DNA from: an uncultured Azospirillum sp.
GTDB taxonomy: Bacteria; Pseudomonadota; Alphaproteobacteria; RF32; CAG-239
NCBI GenBank assembly: GCA_900538765.1
Contig: UQAB01000011.1
Span: 1-56,644 of the forward strand
Direction of reading: 5' to 3'
DNA: 56,644 nt
A model generated the notes under the pieces. The model saw nothing but the letters and a program-made list of their open reading frames with translations, was not told the DNA's origin and did not search any database. The position numbers were made by a program, and so were the translations under genes. This document shows, one piece after another, positions 25,155-34,138 of this stretch; position 1 is the first letter of the stretch, and the number at the start of each line of letters is the position of its first letter.

Positions 25155-25766
25155 ATGGTAAAAAATATTGGAATGATTGGTTCTAGCAGTACTCATGGTT
25201 ATTATGATGAGCAAAATTTAGGATGGTTTGCTAGACTGGGCCAGAAGATTTTGTCTGTATATCCTGGAAAGTATGTTTTTAATAATATGTCACAATCTGG
25301 AGATAATATTGCAGATGCCGTCCACCGGGCAGTTTTCGAAGTATTATCTCGGCAGTTTGATCTTATTATAGTGAATATAGGGACAAATGATTTGCGGCGG
25401 CGTAAAGATAGTGAGTGGCAATTGGATTTTTCTGAGGGCATAAGAATAATATATTGGAGCAAATTGCTTGACGTGCTAACTCAAACAAAAGCGATCATTG
25501 TTGTAACTGATCTGACACCTGTTATTGAAAGCCGTTATACAGCACAAGCTTCTTTAATTAGGTATAATAAAGATGTAGAAAGATATAATGAAATCATTAA
25601 AAATATTTGTGAACAAAAAGATGTTAGATTTTTTTCCCGTTATTATGTATGGAAAAATAGAAAACTTGAGAAATTATACAAAGATGCCATTCACCCCAAT
25701 GCTCTCGGGCATCAAATTATGGCGGATGAAGTTTTTGATTATTTGCAAAAAGAAAAATTATTATAA
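25155..25766 (+). CDS. SGNH/GDSL hydrolase
   Basis: The 203-residue protein has the four SGNH blocks: GSSSTHG with the nucleophile serine near residue 10, SQSGDN, the GTND block, and DAIHPNALGH with the catalytic Asp and His. It is likely an esterase or lipase-like enzyme acting in the cytoplasm, since no signal peptide is visible. The substrate is unknown. Its base composition matches the island. It is about 175 bp after the XRE gene and about 40 bp before the CYTH gene. Confidence 0.85.
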   Translation: MVKNIGMIGSSSTHGYYDEQNLGWFARLGQKILSVYPGKYVFNNMSQSGDNIADAVHRAVFEVLSRQFDLIIVNIGTNDLRRRKDSEWQLDFSEGIRIIYWSKLLDVLTQTKAIIVVTDLTPVIESRYTAQASLIRYNKDVERYNEIIKNICEQKDVRFFSRYYVWKNRKLEKLYKDAIHPNALGHQIMADEVFDYLQKEKLL

Positions 25767-25804
25767 CCGATTAAATATTGGTTTTAGTTTGTATTGAAAG
25801 AACC

Positions 25805-26467
25805 ATGATGAAAAAAGAATTAGAGATTCGCCAGAAGCTCAAAGATAAAAAAGCAAAAACAGATATGCATAACAAACTTATTCGGAATGGTTTTGCTTTC
25901 AGAGGAAATTTAACTCAATACAGTTACTTTTTTGATACGCCACGTCAAAACTTGGCACAGAACAAAATCAAATTTCGTATCAGAAATAGTCTGGATGATA
26001 ATAATCGGGAAAATCTTTTGCTAACCTTGAAGCTGAAAAATATGCGGCTAATTGATGGTATAAGAGAAGCAAAAGAATATGAAACATGGCTCAATAGAAA
26101 ATCGGCTGATGAATTGAACGACATTAACCGAGTTTTATCGTCTTTTCACACACCGGAATTATCAGCAGAGATTTTTGAATTTCCTTTAGGTCATAATTTA
26201 ATCCATTATATGGAAAAATGCGGATACAATCTGGTGGAGGTTATAGAAAATAATCGCAGTTTCTACAGATGTGAGAATGTGGAGGCGACTATTGATGAAT
26301 TTTATTATGATGAAAAAGGGAATAAATTAATTAATCCGCAAATCAATATTGAAATTGAATGTGACCGGCCGGAAAAACTGCATAAAATTTGTAATCTGTT
26401 AGCATTAAATAAAGAAGAAAATGAACAAAATACCTGGTGGGATGCCTGTCAAAACCGTGCACGCTGA
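25805..26467 (+). CDS. CYTH-domain protein
   Basis: The 220-residue protein fits the CYTH fold (adenylyl cyclase CyaB / thiamine triphosphatase type). The N-terminal ExEx(K/R) reads ELEIRQK, then come the YFFDTP, KFRIR and LLTLKLK basic strands and late acidic strands NIEIECDRP. CYTH proteins bind triphosphate substrates with two metals, so triphosphatase activity is likely but the substrate is unknown. Start 25805 is used; the frame upstream begins only with a TTG. It lies just after the SGNH gene. Confidence 0.7.
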   Translation: MMKKELEIRQKLKDKKAKTDMHNKLIRNGFAFRGNLTQYSYFFDTPRQNLAQNKIKFRIRNSLDDNNRENLLLTLKLKNMRLIDGIREAKEYETWLNRKSADELNDINRVLSSFHTPELSAEIFEFPLGHNLIHYMEKCGYNLVEVIENNRSFYRCENVEATIDEFYYDEKGNKLINPQINIEIECDRPEKLHKICNLLALNKEENEQNTWWDACQNRAR

Positions 26468-26472
26468 AAATT

Positions 26473-26709
26473 TTATTCCCCTTCCTCTAAATATGTAAAT
26501 CTGGGAACCGAGTTTCCGTCAACAATAACATGTTCCGAAAACATTTTTTCGGGGCGAACCCAAATTGTGTCAGGCGAAGCTTTTTCACAGGAATTTTCTG
26601 CATTTATTGCTTGATAAATAACCATATTTTCCAAAGTTTCGGTATGTTTCCCGATAAGCATAACCCTGTAGATATGTCCTTTGTAATGTTTGTAAATTCC
26701 TGTTTTCAT
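26473..26709 (-). CDS. DUF1653 family protein
   Basis: The 78-residue protein matches the DUF1653 pattern: GIYKHYKGHIYRVM, then HTETLENMVIYQA, then WVRPEKMFSEHV..DG..VPRF. The family is widespread and small with no known function. It is convergent with the CYTH gene, with 5 nt between their stops. Confidence 0.85.
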   Translation of the reverse strand: MKTGIYKHYKGHIYRVMLIGKHTETLENMVIYQAINAENSCEKASPDTIWVRPEKMFSEHVIVDGNSVPRFTYLEEGE

Positions 26710-26794
26710 TGACAGCCTCTTTGATAAATCAAAACTGCCTGCAATAATAATCTAACAAAAATATATTTCAATGTAAAAAATATACAAATTTTGA

Positions 26795-26822
26795 TTGCAA
26801 TATATGCAGGTTAAGTTATACT
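26795..26822 (+). promoter_or_regulatory. Sigma70-type promoter of DUF805 gene
   Basis: TTGCAA (26795-26800), 16 bp and TATACT (26817-26822), 27 nt before the start codon at 26849. Confidence 0.6.
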
Positions 26823-26848
26823 CAAAAAAAACTTTAAGGAGGTGCTCT

Positions 26849-27811
26849 ATGGAAGAAAAATCAGTTGCCGCAGTTGAAAGTACAAGAGGTATGTTTCAGT
26901 GCTATTGGGATGTCTTGAAAAATTATTTCAAATTTGGAGGACGTGCCAGTCGTTATGAATACTGGGCGTTTGCTATAATAGATTGGTTTATTGCGCTTAT
27001 TATTGTAGGAGTAATTGGCCTGATAAACCAAAATATTTCAAATATTTTATATGCAGCTTATGCTTTATTGACATTTATACCGACATTGGCGGTTTCGTTC
27101 CGAAGATTGCATGATGTAAATAAAAGCGGCTGGTTTATTACCGCGCCTGTACTGGTGTTGGTTATATTTGCCGTGGTTGATTCTGCTTTAGAATATAGCG
27201 GTATCGGTCTTGGCAAAATAGGAACGATAGTGATGGGTGCGTGCGCTTCGGGGGCATTGATTTTTGCCATTCTTGTTTTTTACTGGAAATGTAAGAAAGG
27301 TTCTCTTGAAGCCAATAAATACGGTGATCCCGTTCTTGAAGTGGCTCCGCGAAAACAGGCTAAAATAATGACCGTTCTTATAACTTTATATTGCCTGTTG
27401 ATCATTGTCGGGATATTGCTTATGGGAGCCATAAGTGGGTACAGTAAATCTATGCAAAGATATAAAATGAACCAGACGCTTGAGCAAATAAACATGCTTG
27501 TCAGAAATGTCAAACTGGTGTACGAAAATGAAGACAGCTACTCTTCTTTGAATAATGCTTTGGTTAATTATCTGGGGTTGGCTGCGCCCGATATGTACAA
27601 TGAAAATAACCAATTATCTAATGTTTATGGCGGCGGAGTTGCTGTTGTGGGAGAGAATGATGTATTCTTAATTGTCTATGGAAATGTTCCTGATAAAGGA
27701 TGCGCTGCTTTAGTCGATGCGGCTAAAAGTATTCCGGAGTGGAATGTCGTGTCGGCATCTTGCGAAGATTGCGCCGGTAATGTATGCAACTTTAATATGA
27801 TTGTCCGCTAA
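26849..27811 (+). CDS. DUF805 membrane protein fused to pilin-like C-terminal domain
   Basis: The 320-residue protein starts with a DUF805 domain (FKFGGRASRYEYW, then helices with LAVSFRRLHDVNKSGW) and has a further membrane helix near residue 195. The C-terminal 110 residues, from about YKMNQTLEQINMLVRN, carry a segment with NVYGGGVAVVG and three cysteines. That segment is similar in layout to the C-terminal domain of PilS/type IV pilins. The fusion is inferred from pattern; no function is known. AAGGAGG is 6 nt before the start. It is a core-composition gene, just right of the island. Confidence 0.65.
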   Translation: MEEKSVAAVESTRGMFQCYWDVLKNYFKFGGRASRYEYWAFAIIDWFIALIIVGVIGLINQNISNILYAAYALLTFIPTLAVSFRRLHDVNKSGWFITAPVLVLVIFAVVDSALEYSGIGLGKIGTIVMGACASGALIFAILVFYWKCKKGSLEANKYGDPVLEVAPRKQAKIMTVLITLYCLLIIVGILLMGAISGYSKSMQRYKMNQTLEQINMLVRNVKLVYENEDSYSSLNNALVNYLGLAAPDMYNENNQLSNVYGGGVAVVGENDVFLIVYGNVPDKGCAALVDAAKSIPEWNVVSASCEDCAGNVCNFNMIVR

Positions 27812-27825
27812 GCAAAAGAAAATAA

Positions 27826-27860
27826 AACGGCAGTTATACATTTAACTGTCGTTTTTTTTA
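27826..27860 (+). terminator. Intrinsic terminator
   Basis: AACGGCAGTT and AACTGTCGTT (with G-U pairs) form a stem followed by a T-run after the DUF805 gene. Confidence 0.8.
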
Positions 27861-27931
27861 TGCTTCAACTTGCTATTTGGTTAAAAGAGGATTACCTTTA
27901 CAAGGTAAAATTTATTTAAGGAGATGTATTC

Positions 27932-28327
27932 ATGAAAAAACTTCTGTCTTTGTTTGCTGCGTTGTTTATGGTTTCCGGCTGCTTTAATTCGTCGGATACT
28001 TTTAAGGGAAAAATGTATAAAATGGTTTCCGCGCCGGAAAATATGGAAATCACAATCGGTTTTGAAGCTGATGGTGATCGTTTCTTTGGTAAAGCTTTAA
28101 ATAACTATTTCGGAACTTATAAATCGGAAGGCAATGAAATTATTTTCAGTGCGGTTGGAACAACCATGATGGCCGGACCGGAAGCAATGATGAATGCTGA
28201 AAGAGAATATTTTGGAGCATTGCCGGAAATTAATGCCTACAAATTAAGCGGTAAAGAGCTTATTTTAAAGACTTCTGACGGAAAAGAACTGGTTTTTGAA
28301 GAAACCGGTCCTGTTTCTGCCGAATAA
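27932..28327 (+). CDS. Small lipoprotein, META/HslJ-like
   Basis: The 131-residue protein has a signal peptide and lipobox VSGC (about Cys17). A compact beta-rich domain follows, resembling META-type domains (GDRFFGKALNNYFGTYK and FSAVGTTMMAGPE). It is probably in the periplasm or outer membrane. Function unknown. It stands alone between two terminators, with GGAG upstream of the ATG. Confidence 0.75.
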   Translation: MKKLLSLFAALFMVSGCFNSSDTFKGKMYKMVSAPENMEITIGFEADGDRFFGKALNNYFGTYKSEGNEIIFSAVGTTMMAGPEAMMNAEREYFGALPEINAYKLSGKELILKTSDGKELVFEETGPVSAE

Positions 28328-28342
28328 TTATTCATTACAAAA

Positions 28343-28392
28343 ATTCAACCCTGAAATTCCAAAAGAATTTTCGGGGTTGAATTATTTTTTTA
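28343..28392. terminator. Bidirectional terminator between lipoprotein gene and trpS
   Basis: ATTCAACCC and GGGTTGAAT form a 9-bp stem followed by a T-run on the plus strand; the A-run before it serves the minus strand. Confidence 0.75.
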
Positions 28393-28410
28393 GATAAATT
28401 CTGGCGTTAC

Positions 28411-29427
28411 TTATCTCCCGAAGACAGCGTCTTTCAAACGCTTTAAGGTTGCCTGAGCAACAGGACGCGCTTTGGCCGCTCCTTCCGACAATAAAGCGTC
28501 AACTTCATCAAAATGCGCCATATAATAATTATATTTTTCTCTGGCGTCTTTAATTTCATTGACAACAGCTTCAAGCAGCATATTTTTAATATGCCCGTAA
28601 CCGAGCTTGCCTTGCCGCAAACCGTCCCCCATTTCCTGCAGTTGTTTGGGAGTTGCGATGGATTTATAGATTTCGTAAACCAAAATTTCTTCAGGATTTT
28701 TAGGCTCTTCCATCGGGCGGGAATCTGTTTTTATGGAAAAAATTGCTTTTTTGATAGCTTTATCATCTTCAAACAAGGGGATGACATTGCCGTAAGATTT
28801 ACTCATTTTTCGTCCGTCAATCCCGGGAACAACGGCAACATGCTCGTCAATATAATATTCCGGTAGATGAAGCAGTGGCTTGTTGTAATGAGCGTTGATT
28901 GCGCCGGCAATATCTCTTGCAATTTCCACGTGTTGAACCTGGTCTTTTCCGACCGGAACAATATCTGTGTCATAAGTCAGAATATCCGCGGCCATTAATG
29001 TTGGATAAGTATATAACCCCATGTTTATACCGTCATCATCAGGTTTTCCTGCTTCACGATTCTTATCGACTTGTGCTTTATAGGCATGAGCTTTGTTCAT
29101 AAAGCCTTTGGGCGTATAGGCATATAAAATGGTTGTGATTTCGGGAATCTCAGGAATATCGGATTGACGGTAAAAAATGGATTTTTTCGGGTCAAGCCCC
29201 CCGGCCAAATAGATGCAGGCGATTTCTTTCATTTTCTGATTTAAGACTGCCGGATTTTTTTCCGCGTTAATAGCGTGATAATCGGCAATGAACATATAAT
29301 GCTTTCCGCCGCTGTTGACCGCAGTATTTCCAAGTTTGATTGCCGGTTTTATGGCGCCTAAATAATTTCCCAAATGCGGCGTTCCCGTGGGCTTGACGCC
29401 GGTTAAAATTGTTTTCCCTTCAAACAT
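28411..29427 (-). CDS. trpS: Tryptophanyl-tRNA synthetase
   Basis: This class I enzyme charges tRNA-Trp. The 338-residue product has the HIGH-type motif TGTPHLGN (about residues 14-21) and the KMSKS loop GRKMSKSYGN. Start 29427 gives the normal N-terminus MFEGKTILTGVKPTG; the frame runs 24 codons further upstream without family support. It is divergent from serS with about 100 bp between, so they may share regulatory space. Confidence 0.96.
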   Translation of the reverse strand: MFEGKTILTGVKPTGTPHLGNYLGAIKPAIKLGNTAVNSGGKHYMFIADYHAINAEKNPAVLNQKMKEIACIYLAGGLDPKKSIFYRQSDIPEIPEITTILYAYTPKGFMNKAHAYKAQVDKNREAGKPDDDGINMGLYTYPTLMAADILTYDTDIVPVGKDQVQHVEIARDIAGAINAHYNKPLLHLPEYYIDEHVAVVPGIDGRKMSKSYGNVIPLFEDDKAIKKAIFSIKTDSRPMEEPKNPEEILVYEIYKSIATPKQLQEMGDGLRQGKLGYGHIKNMLLEAVVNEIKDAREKYNYYMAHFDEVDALLSEGAAKARPVAQATLKRLKDAVFGR

Positions 29428-29530
29428 TTTGTTATCTTCCCTAATTTTTATATTGAATTTATTTATAAAATTGATACTCTTAACGCCGATTAAAATCAAT
29501 CAAAAATTAATAATATAGGACAATAAAACC

Positions 29531-30814
29531 ATGTTGGATATTAAATTTATCATCGAGAATAAGGATCAGGTTCAAGACGGCCTTAATAAAAAAGGTTATG
29601 CAAAAATTATAAACTTGGATGAATTAATCTCCCTGCATGGTTCAATCAATAAGTTAAAAACATCTTCTCAGGCACTGGCGGAAGAAAAAAACAAGCTCAG
29701 CAATTCTATCAAATCAGCTTTGGCGGAAGAACGCCCGGCAATTATTGCCAAAAGTAAAGCTTTGGGCGAGGAATTGAAAAAAGAGCTGGAAGAATTGGAC
29801 GCGGAACAGGCTAAATTTAATGATATTATGTTGCGTATGCCCAATATGCCCAGTCCGGAATGTCCGGTCGGCCCGGATGAAAGTGGCAATGTTGTTATTC
29901 GTAAAGTCGGAGAAATTCCTCATTTTGATTTCAAGCCGCGTGATCATGTGGAATTAATGGAATTAAACGACTGGTCAGAAATGGAACGTATTGCAAAAGT
30001 CAGCGGTTCCCGTACCTATGCAATTAAAAATGATTTGGCAAAACTGGAACTGGCGATGCATATGTTGGTTCTTGACAAGTTGCGTGAACATGGTTTTACT
30101 GTCATTACCGTTCCGTCAATTTCTAAGGAAAAGCCGTTGTACGGTCAGGGATATTTGCCGTTTTCCCGTGATGAGATTTATTACATGCCGGCAGATGATG
30201 TTTATCTTTCCGGAACGGCAGAGCTGATATTGAATTCCCTGCGTGCGGATGAAATTTTGAATGAAGCCGAACTGCCGATTCTCTATGCCGGTTTTTCTCC
30301 GTGTTTCCGTCGTGAAGCCGGTGCCGCCGGAAAAGATACCCGCGGTTTGGTTCGTGTGCATCAGTTTATGAAAACGGAACAGTTTATCATTTGCAAAAAT
30401 GACGTTAAGGAGAGTGATAAATGGCATAAAACGCTTCTTTCCATATCTGAGGAAGTTTTGCAGGATTTGGAACTGCCGTATCAGGTTTTGGACATTTGTA
30501 CCGGCGATATGGGTGCGCCGAAGTATCGCCAGTATGACTTGGAAGCGTGGGTGCCGTCACAGAACTGTTACCGGGAAACGCATTCCTGCTCCAATATTAC
30601 CGAATGGCAAGCCCGCCGGACAAATCTGCGTTATCGCGACAATGCCGATAATCGCGTTAAATATGTTCATACGCTTAATAATACCGGTATTGCAACGCCG
30701 CGCGCTTTGGTGCCGTTTATTGAATGTCATCAAAATGAAGACGGCAGCGTCAATATTCCGGCAAAGCTTCAGCTTTATATGGGCGGCAAGACCAAAATTG
30801 GCAAAAATTTGTAA
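29531..30814 (+). CDS. serS: Seryl-tRNA synthetase
   Basis: This class II enzyme charges tRNA-Ser. The 427-residue product has the N-terminal coiled-coil arm (about residues 25-110) and class II motifs 2 and 3: SPCFRREAGAAGKDTRG and the GIATPRALVPFIE region. It has normal length and complete ends. It is divergent from trpS. Confidence 0.97.
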   Translation: MLDIKFIIENKDQVQDGLNKKGYAKIINLDELISLHGSINKLKTSSQALAEEKNKLSNSIKSALAEERPAIIAKSKALGEELKKELEELDAEQAKFNDIMLRMPNMPSPECPVGPDESGNVVIRKVGEIPHFDFKPRDHVELMELNDWSEMERIAKVSGSRTYAIKNDLAKLELAMHMLVLDKLREHGFTVITVPSISKEKPLYGQGYLPFSRDEIYYMPADDVYLSGTAELILNSLRADEILNEAELPILYAGFSPCFRREAGAAGKDTRGLVRVHQFMKTEQFIICKNDVKESDKWHKTLLSISEEVLQDLELPYQVLDICTGDMGAPKYRQYDLEAWVPSQNCYRETHSCSNITEWQARRTNLRYRDNADNRVKYVHTLNNTGIATPRALVPFIECHQNEDGSVNIPAKLQLYMGGKTKIGKNL

Positions 30815-30873
30815 TATAGCCTTGTGGCTGCAATAAGGTTTATTCACAACTAAAACAGACCGAATTTTTGTTG

Positions 30874-31064
30874 TTGCAATTCTGATATTAGTGATATAAA
30901 ATACCTCATGCCGCTGGTGTGTGGCAAACTGGCTGGCGCTTTCGTGTCGGCAAACGGCACGAAACTTAAATTTGCCCCTGATAATTTTCTTGTTAAAGAA
31001 AAATTTAACATCAGGTATTATCATTAAAATAAATGAACCTGAAAGCGGTTCAGGGAAACCCAAG
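30874..31064 (+). promoter_or_regulatory. Promoter followed by three strong hairpins, serS-XRE gap
   Basis: TTGCAA (30874-30879), 17 bp and TAAAAT (30897-30902) predict a start near 30909. The transcript would contain TTTCGTGTCG/CGGCACGAAA (30940-30949/30955-30964, loop GCAAA), a compound hairpin closed by CCTGAT/ATCAGG (30977-31015) and CCTGAA/TTCAGG (31038-31054). No open frame explains this. It may be a non-coding RNA. Confidence 0.4.
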
Positions 31065-31090
31065 AATTCCCCATATATCTGATAAAGCGG

Positions 31091-31120
31091 CAGTGTAATT
31101 TTTTTATACTGTCATGACAG
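31091..31120 (+). promoter_or_regulatory. Palindrome CTGTCATGACAG and adjacent hairpin
   Basis: CTGTCATGACAG at 31109-31120 is a perfect 12-bp palindrome, partly overlapping a CAGTGTA/TATACTG hairpin (31091-31111). It lies upstream of a putative promoter for the XRE gene at 31306 and may be an operator. Confidence 0.4.
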
Positions 31121-31135
31121 AGGTATTAACGCATT

Positions 31136-31260
31136 TTGTTGTGCGTTTGTTTGTGCGGTATCCACTTACTTTGTATGGTGGCCGGTGCAAGTTGTTTTGC
31201 TATAGGCAAAACAGCGGTCATAGCTTTAGATGACTTTCTTGGGATAGCCCGGCCACCGCC
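31136..31260 (+). ncRNA. Candidate three-way-junction RNA upstream of XRE gene
   Basis: TTGTTG (31136-31141), 17 bp and TATCCA (31159-31164) predict a start near 31171. From there GGTGGCCGG (31177-31185) pairs with CCGGCCACC (31249-31257), enclosing TGTTTTGC/GCAAAACA (31193-31200/31206-31213) and GTCAT/ATGAC (31217-31221/31230-31234). No T-run follows, so it may be a 5' leader (riboswitch or regulator site) of the XRE gene rather than a free small RNA. No known family recognised. Confidence 0.45.
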
Positions 31261-31305
31261 TTAAAGTTCTGATATATTATCCTAATAATTTAAGGAATTT
31301 AAGTA

Positions 31306-31773
31306 ATGGAAACTAAAATTCGGACCAAACGTCGCAGCCGTACTAGTGATGGAAAGCCCAATCCGCTTGATGTCCAGATTGGCAGGAGAATTCGTTTACG
31401 GCGGCAAAACTTAGCTTACAGCCAGGATAAATTAGGGCAGCTTGCCGGCTTGACTTTTCAGCAGATTCAAAAATATGAATGTGGCAAAAATCGTATCAGC
31501 GCCAGCCGTTTGTGGGATTTTAGCCGGATATTGAATGTTCCGATTACATATTTCTTTATGGATATGGAGAACGAGGCAGCCGCAGATGCGTCTCGCAGCC
31601 AAAGCAGCCGCCCGCTGTTGTCAACAGCTGAAACAGAAATGAAAAATCCGTTTTTTGAAGAAAAGTCAATGCTTTTGATGAATGCGTATAATTCCATTTC
31701 CAATAAAGATTTGGCGGACAAATTTTTAAAACTGCTTTTGTCAGTTTCATCACGCTACATCAATAAAGAATAA
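31306..31773 (+). CDS. XRE-family transcriptional regulator
   Basis: The 155-residue protein has a basic N-terminus and an XRE helix-turn-helix: GRRIRLRRQNLAYSQDKLGQ, then LAGLTFQQIQKYECGKNRIS. This is the form common in alphaproteobacterial SinR-like regulators. A C-terminal helical tail follows. AAGGAA lies upstream of the ATG. Targets are unknown; the upstream palindrome could be its own operator. The candidate RNA described at 31136-31260 lies in its leader. Confidence 0.85.
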   Translation: METKIRTKRRSRTSDGKPNPLDVQIGRRIRLRRQNLAYSQDKLGQLAGLTFQQIQKYECGKNRISASRLWDFSRILNVPITYFFMDMENEAAADASRSQSSRPLLSTAETEMKNPFFEEKSMLLMNAYNSISNKDLADKFLKLLLSVSSRYINKE

Positions 31774-31839
31774 AGGGAATATTGTTCTGTCCTTGCAATT
31801 TTAGTGAAACGATTTATTATCTGACTGAAAGGATTAAAA

Positions 31840-32517
31840 ATGCAGTTGGATATTTCTGAGTTAAAATACGTTTTGTTTGATTGGGACAATACTTTGGCGG
31901 AAAGCCGGTCATCTTTGGTATGCGCCGTTGATAAAATACTTGCGGATTACAACCTTCCCTGCTGGAAAATCAGCATGGAAAAGCGTGACCGCAATTTATC
32001 TTTTAAAGACAATTTTCCGCGCATTTTTGGAAAAGATGCGGCAGCGGCCTATGAAAAATATCGGGAAGTATATAAGGCAATCGTAACGGAAAAAATCACA
32101 ACTTTTGAAAAAGTGAGAGAAGTTTTGAGCTTTCTGGCGGAGCGCCATATAAAAATAATGATTGTCACCAATAAAGAGCGGATTCTGCTGGAATATGAAC
32201 TGCCCCTTTTATTTGATAAAAAGATGTTTTGTAACATTGTCTGCGGGCATGAAGCGTCCGCGGATAAACCAAGTGGCCGACATGCGCTCTATGCGTTGCA
32301 AAATTTTATAAAACCCGAAGATATAAACAGGAAAAACGTCTGGGTTGTCGGCGACAGCCCGCAAGACAGTGCCATGGCTCTGGCAATCGGGGCTTTACCG
32401 ATACGCATTAATAAATCTATCTGGGGGGATACGGCGCGGGGCGAAGACAAAGAAGACATTGTCTGGTTTGATTCGTTTTCGGATTTTTATGTCGCGTTAA
32501 AATTAGCGAAAAATTAA
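31840..32517 (+). CDS. HAD-family phosphatase
   Basis: The 225-residue protein has HAD motif I LFDWDNTLAES (nucleophile Asp and following Asp), motif II IVTNKE and motif IV VVGDSPQDS, with a helical cap in between. It is a cytoplasmic phosphatase of the Gph/PGP type by motif; the substrate is unknown. It lies about 50 nt upstream of the Memo-AMMECR1 fusion and may be in the same operon. Confidence 0.85.
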   Translation: MQLDISELKYVLFDWDNTLAESRSSLVCAVDKILADYNLPCWKISMEKRDRNLSFKDNFPRIFGKDAAAAYEKYREVYKAIVTEKITTFEKVREVLSFLAERHIKIMIVTNKERILLEYELPLLFDKKMFCNIVCGHEASADKPSGRHALYALQNFIKPEDINRKNVWVVGDSPQDSAMALAIGALPIRINKSIWGDTARGEDKEDIVWFDSFSDFYVALKLAKN

Positions 32518-32569
32518 ATACTCGCTCTCTATAATATTCAGATATATTTACAGGCAGAAGGGACAGAAA

Positions 32570-34138
32570 ATGGACTTCAAAAATACGGTTAGCTGCAGCC
32601 GGATAATACGCTGGATTTTTCTGGCCGTATTGATAGTTTTTATTGTTGTTTTGAACTATTGCAGTTTGAGCGAACATATGGCCTCTAACAATAGTTACAT
32701 AACGGATTATGCTTTGCCGGAAGATTATGAAGAGCGTAACCGTGAACCTGTCGTAGCCGGTCTGTTTTATCCGCAGGATGAAAAGATTCTTTCCCATGAT
32801 TTGGACACATACCTGACAGCTAATGAGGATAAGCTTCCTGATGTCAGCCCAAAACTGTTAATTGTTCCCCATGCCGGTTATCAATATTCAGCACAGGTCG
32901 CGGCCAAAGCTTATCTCAGCCTTCGTCCTTTTGCCGCAAAAATAAAAAATGTCATTTTGGTCGGTCCTTCCCATTATGTGCCTGTTCCGGGAGCAGCCTT
33001 GTCCGGGGCGGATAATTTTTCAACGCCGTTGGGCAAAATAAAAATAAACCGCAATATCAACGATGAACTCTTGAAAAACAAGAATTTTAAAATCCGTGAC
33101 AATGCCCACGCCAAAGAGCATTCATTAGAAGTTCAACTGCCGTTTTTGCAGAAAATTCTTCCTGATTTTGAAATCGTACCGATAGTTTATGGCACTATTT
33201 CGCCGGAGGCCATGGCTGCAGCTTTGGAACCGTATCTTTCCCGGCCGGATACAATCATCATTTTTTCAGCGGACTTGTCGCATTATTATGAATATGACAT
33301 TGCCAAACAGCTTGACGGCGAAACCGCGGAACTGATTAAAAACAGAAACGCGTCCGTTTCTGAACATTTATCCTGCGGCGCAACGGCGATAAACACGGCT
33401 TTAATTTTAGCCGAACGCCATAATTTTACGCCGGATATGCTTGATTTGACTAATTCCGGGGATGTTGCCAAACAGTTTGACAGGGTGGTTGGCTATGGTG
33501 CCTGGCAGTTTTTGCCTGATGAAAACAAGAAGCAAAGCAACATTTTATCGGAAGATATGGATTCCTTGAATAATTTCAAGAAGGTTTATGGGGAAGACCT
33601 GATGAATGTTGCTGTAGAAACGCTTAACCGGGCTGTTTTTGATAAAAGTAAATATGTTCCTTCCCGTAAAGATTATGCGGATCCGTTGTTTAATAAAGGC
33701 GCAGCCTTTGTAACCTTAAATAAAGACGGAAAATTACGCGGCTGTATGGGGTCGGTTGTTCCGATACAGGGAATAGCTCGCAACATTGCCGAAAATGCTT
33801 ATGCCGCAGCAATGGAAGATTCCCGTTTTACGCCGCTGCAGCCGGATGAATTGGCCGAAACTTCCGTCACAATATCCTTGCTAACCGGATTTGAACCGAT
33901 TATATATAAGAATGAAGCGGATTTGTTGACTAAACTCGTTCCCGGAACGGACGGCGTTGTTATTCGTTCAGGCAGCCGTCAGGCTGTTTTCCTGCCATCA
34001 GTCTGGAAAGAAATCCCGGATAAACAGGAGTTTTTGAATAATCTGAAATTCAAGGCCGGCATGAATCCGAGTTATTGGTCGAATAAGATAAAAGTTTATC
34101 GTTTTTACACTGTGGAGATAAATCAAAATGCAGATTAA
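32570..34138 (+). CDS. Membrane-anchored Memo-AMMECR1 fusion (AmmeMemoRadiSam B+A)
   Basis: The 522-residue protein has one N-terminal membrane helix (about residues 13-32). A Memo domain follows (GLFYPQD, VPHAGYQYSA, GPSHYVPV, SADLSHYYE), then an AMMECR1 domain from about residue 345 (GAAFVTLNKDGKLRGCMGS, EDSRFTPLQ, SVTISLLT). These two parts belong to the AmmeMemoRadiSam system, which normally also has a radical SAM protein. None is present here. The biochemical role of the system is not settled. It overlaps the next gene by 11 nt. Confidence 0.85.
   Translation: MDFKNTVSCSRIIRWIFLAVLIVFIVVLNYCSLSEHMASNNSYITDYALPEDYEERNREPVVAGLFYPQDEKILSHDLDTYLTANEDKLPDVSPKLLIVPHAGYQYSAQVAAKAYLSLRPFAAKIKNVILVGPSHYVPVPGAALSGADNFSTPLGKIKINRNINDELLKNKNFKIRDNAHAKEHSLEVQLPFLQKILPDFEIVPIVYGTISPEAMAAALEPYLSRPDTIIIFSADLSHYYEYDIAKQLDGETAELIKNRNASVSEHLSCGATAINTALILAERHNFTPDMLDLTNSGDVAKQFDRVVGYGAWQFLPDENKKQSNILSEDMDSLNNFKKVYGEDLMNVAVETLNRAVFDKSKYVPSRKDYADPLFNKGAAFVTLNKDGKLRGCMGSVVPIQGIARNIAENAYAAAMEDSRFTPLQPDELAETSVTISLLTGFEPIIYKNEADLLTKLVPGTDGVVIRSGSRQAVFLPSVWKEIPDKQEFLNNLKFKAGMNPSYWSNKIKVYRFYTVEINQNAD

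Noticed and set aside
30909..31260. tmRNA, 6S RNA, RNase P RNA or SRP RNA in the serS-XRE gap
   Set aside because: The conserved core sequences of these RNAs are absent, although the length would fit some of them.
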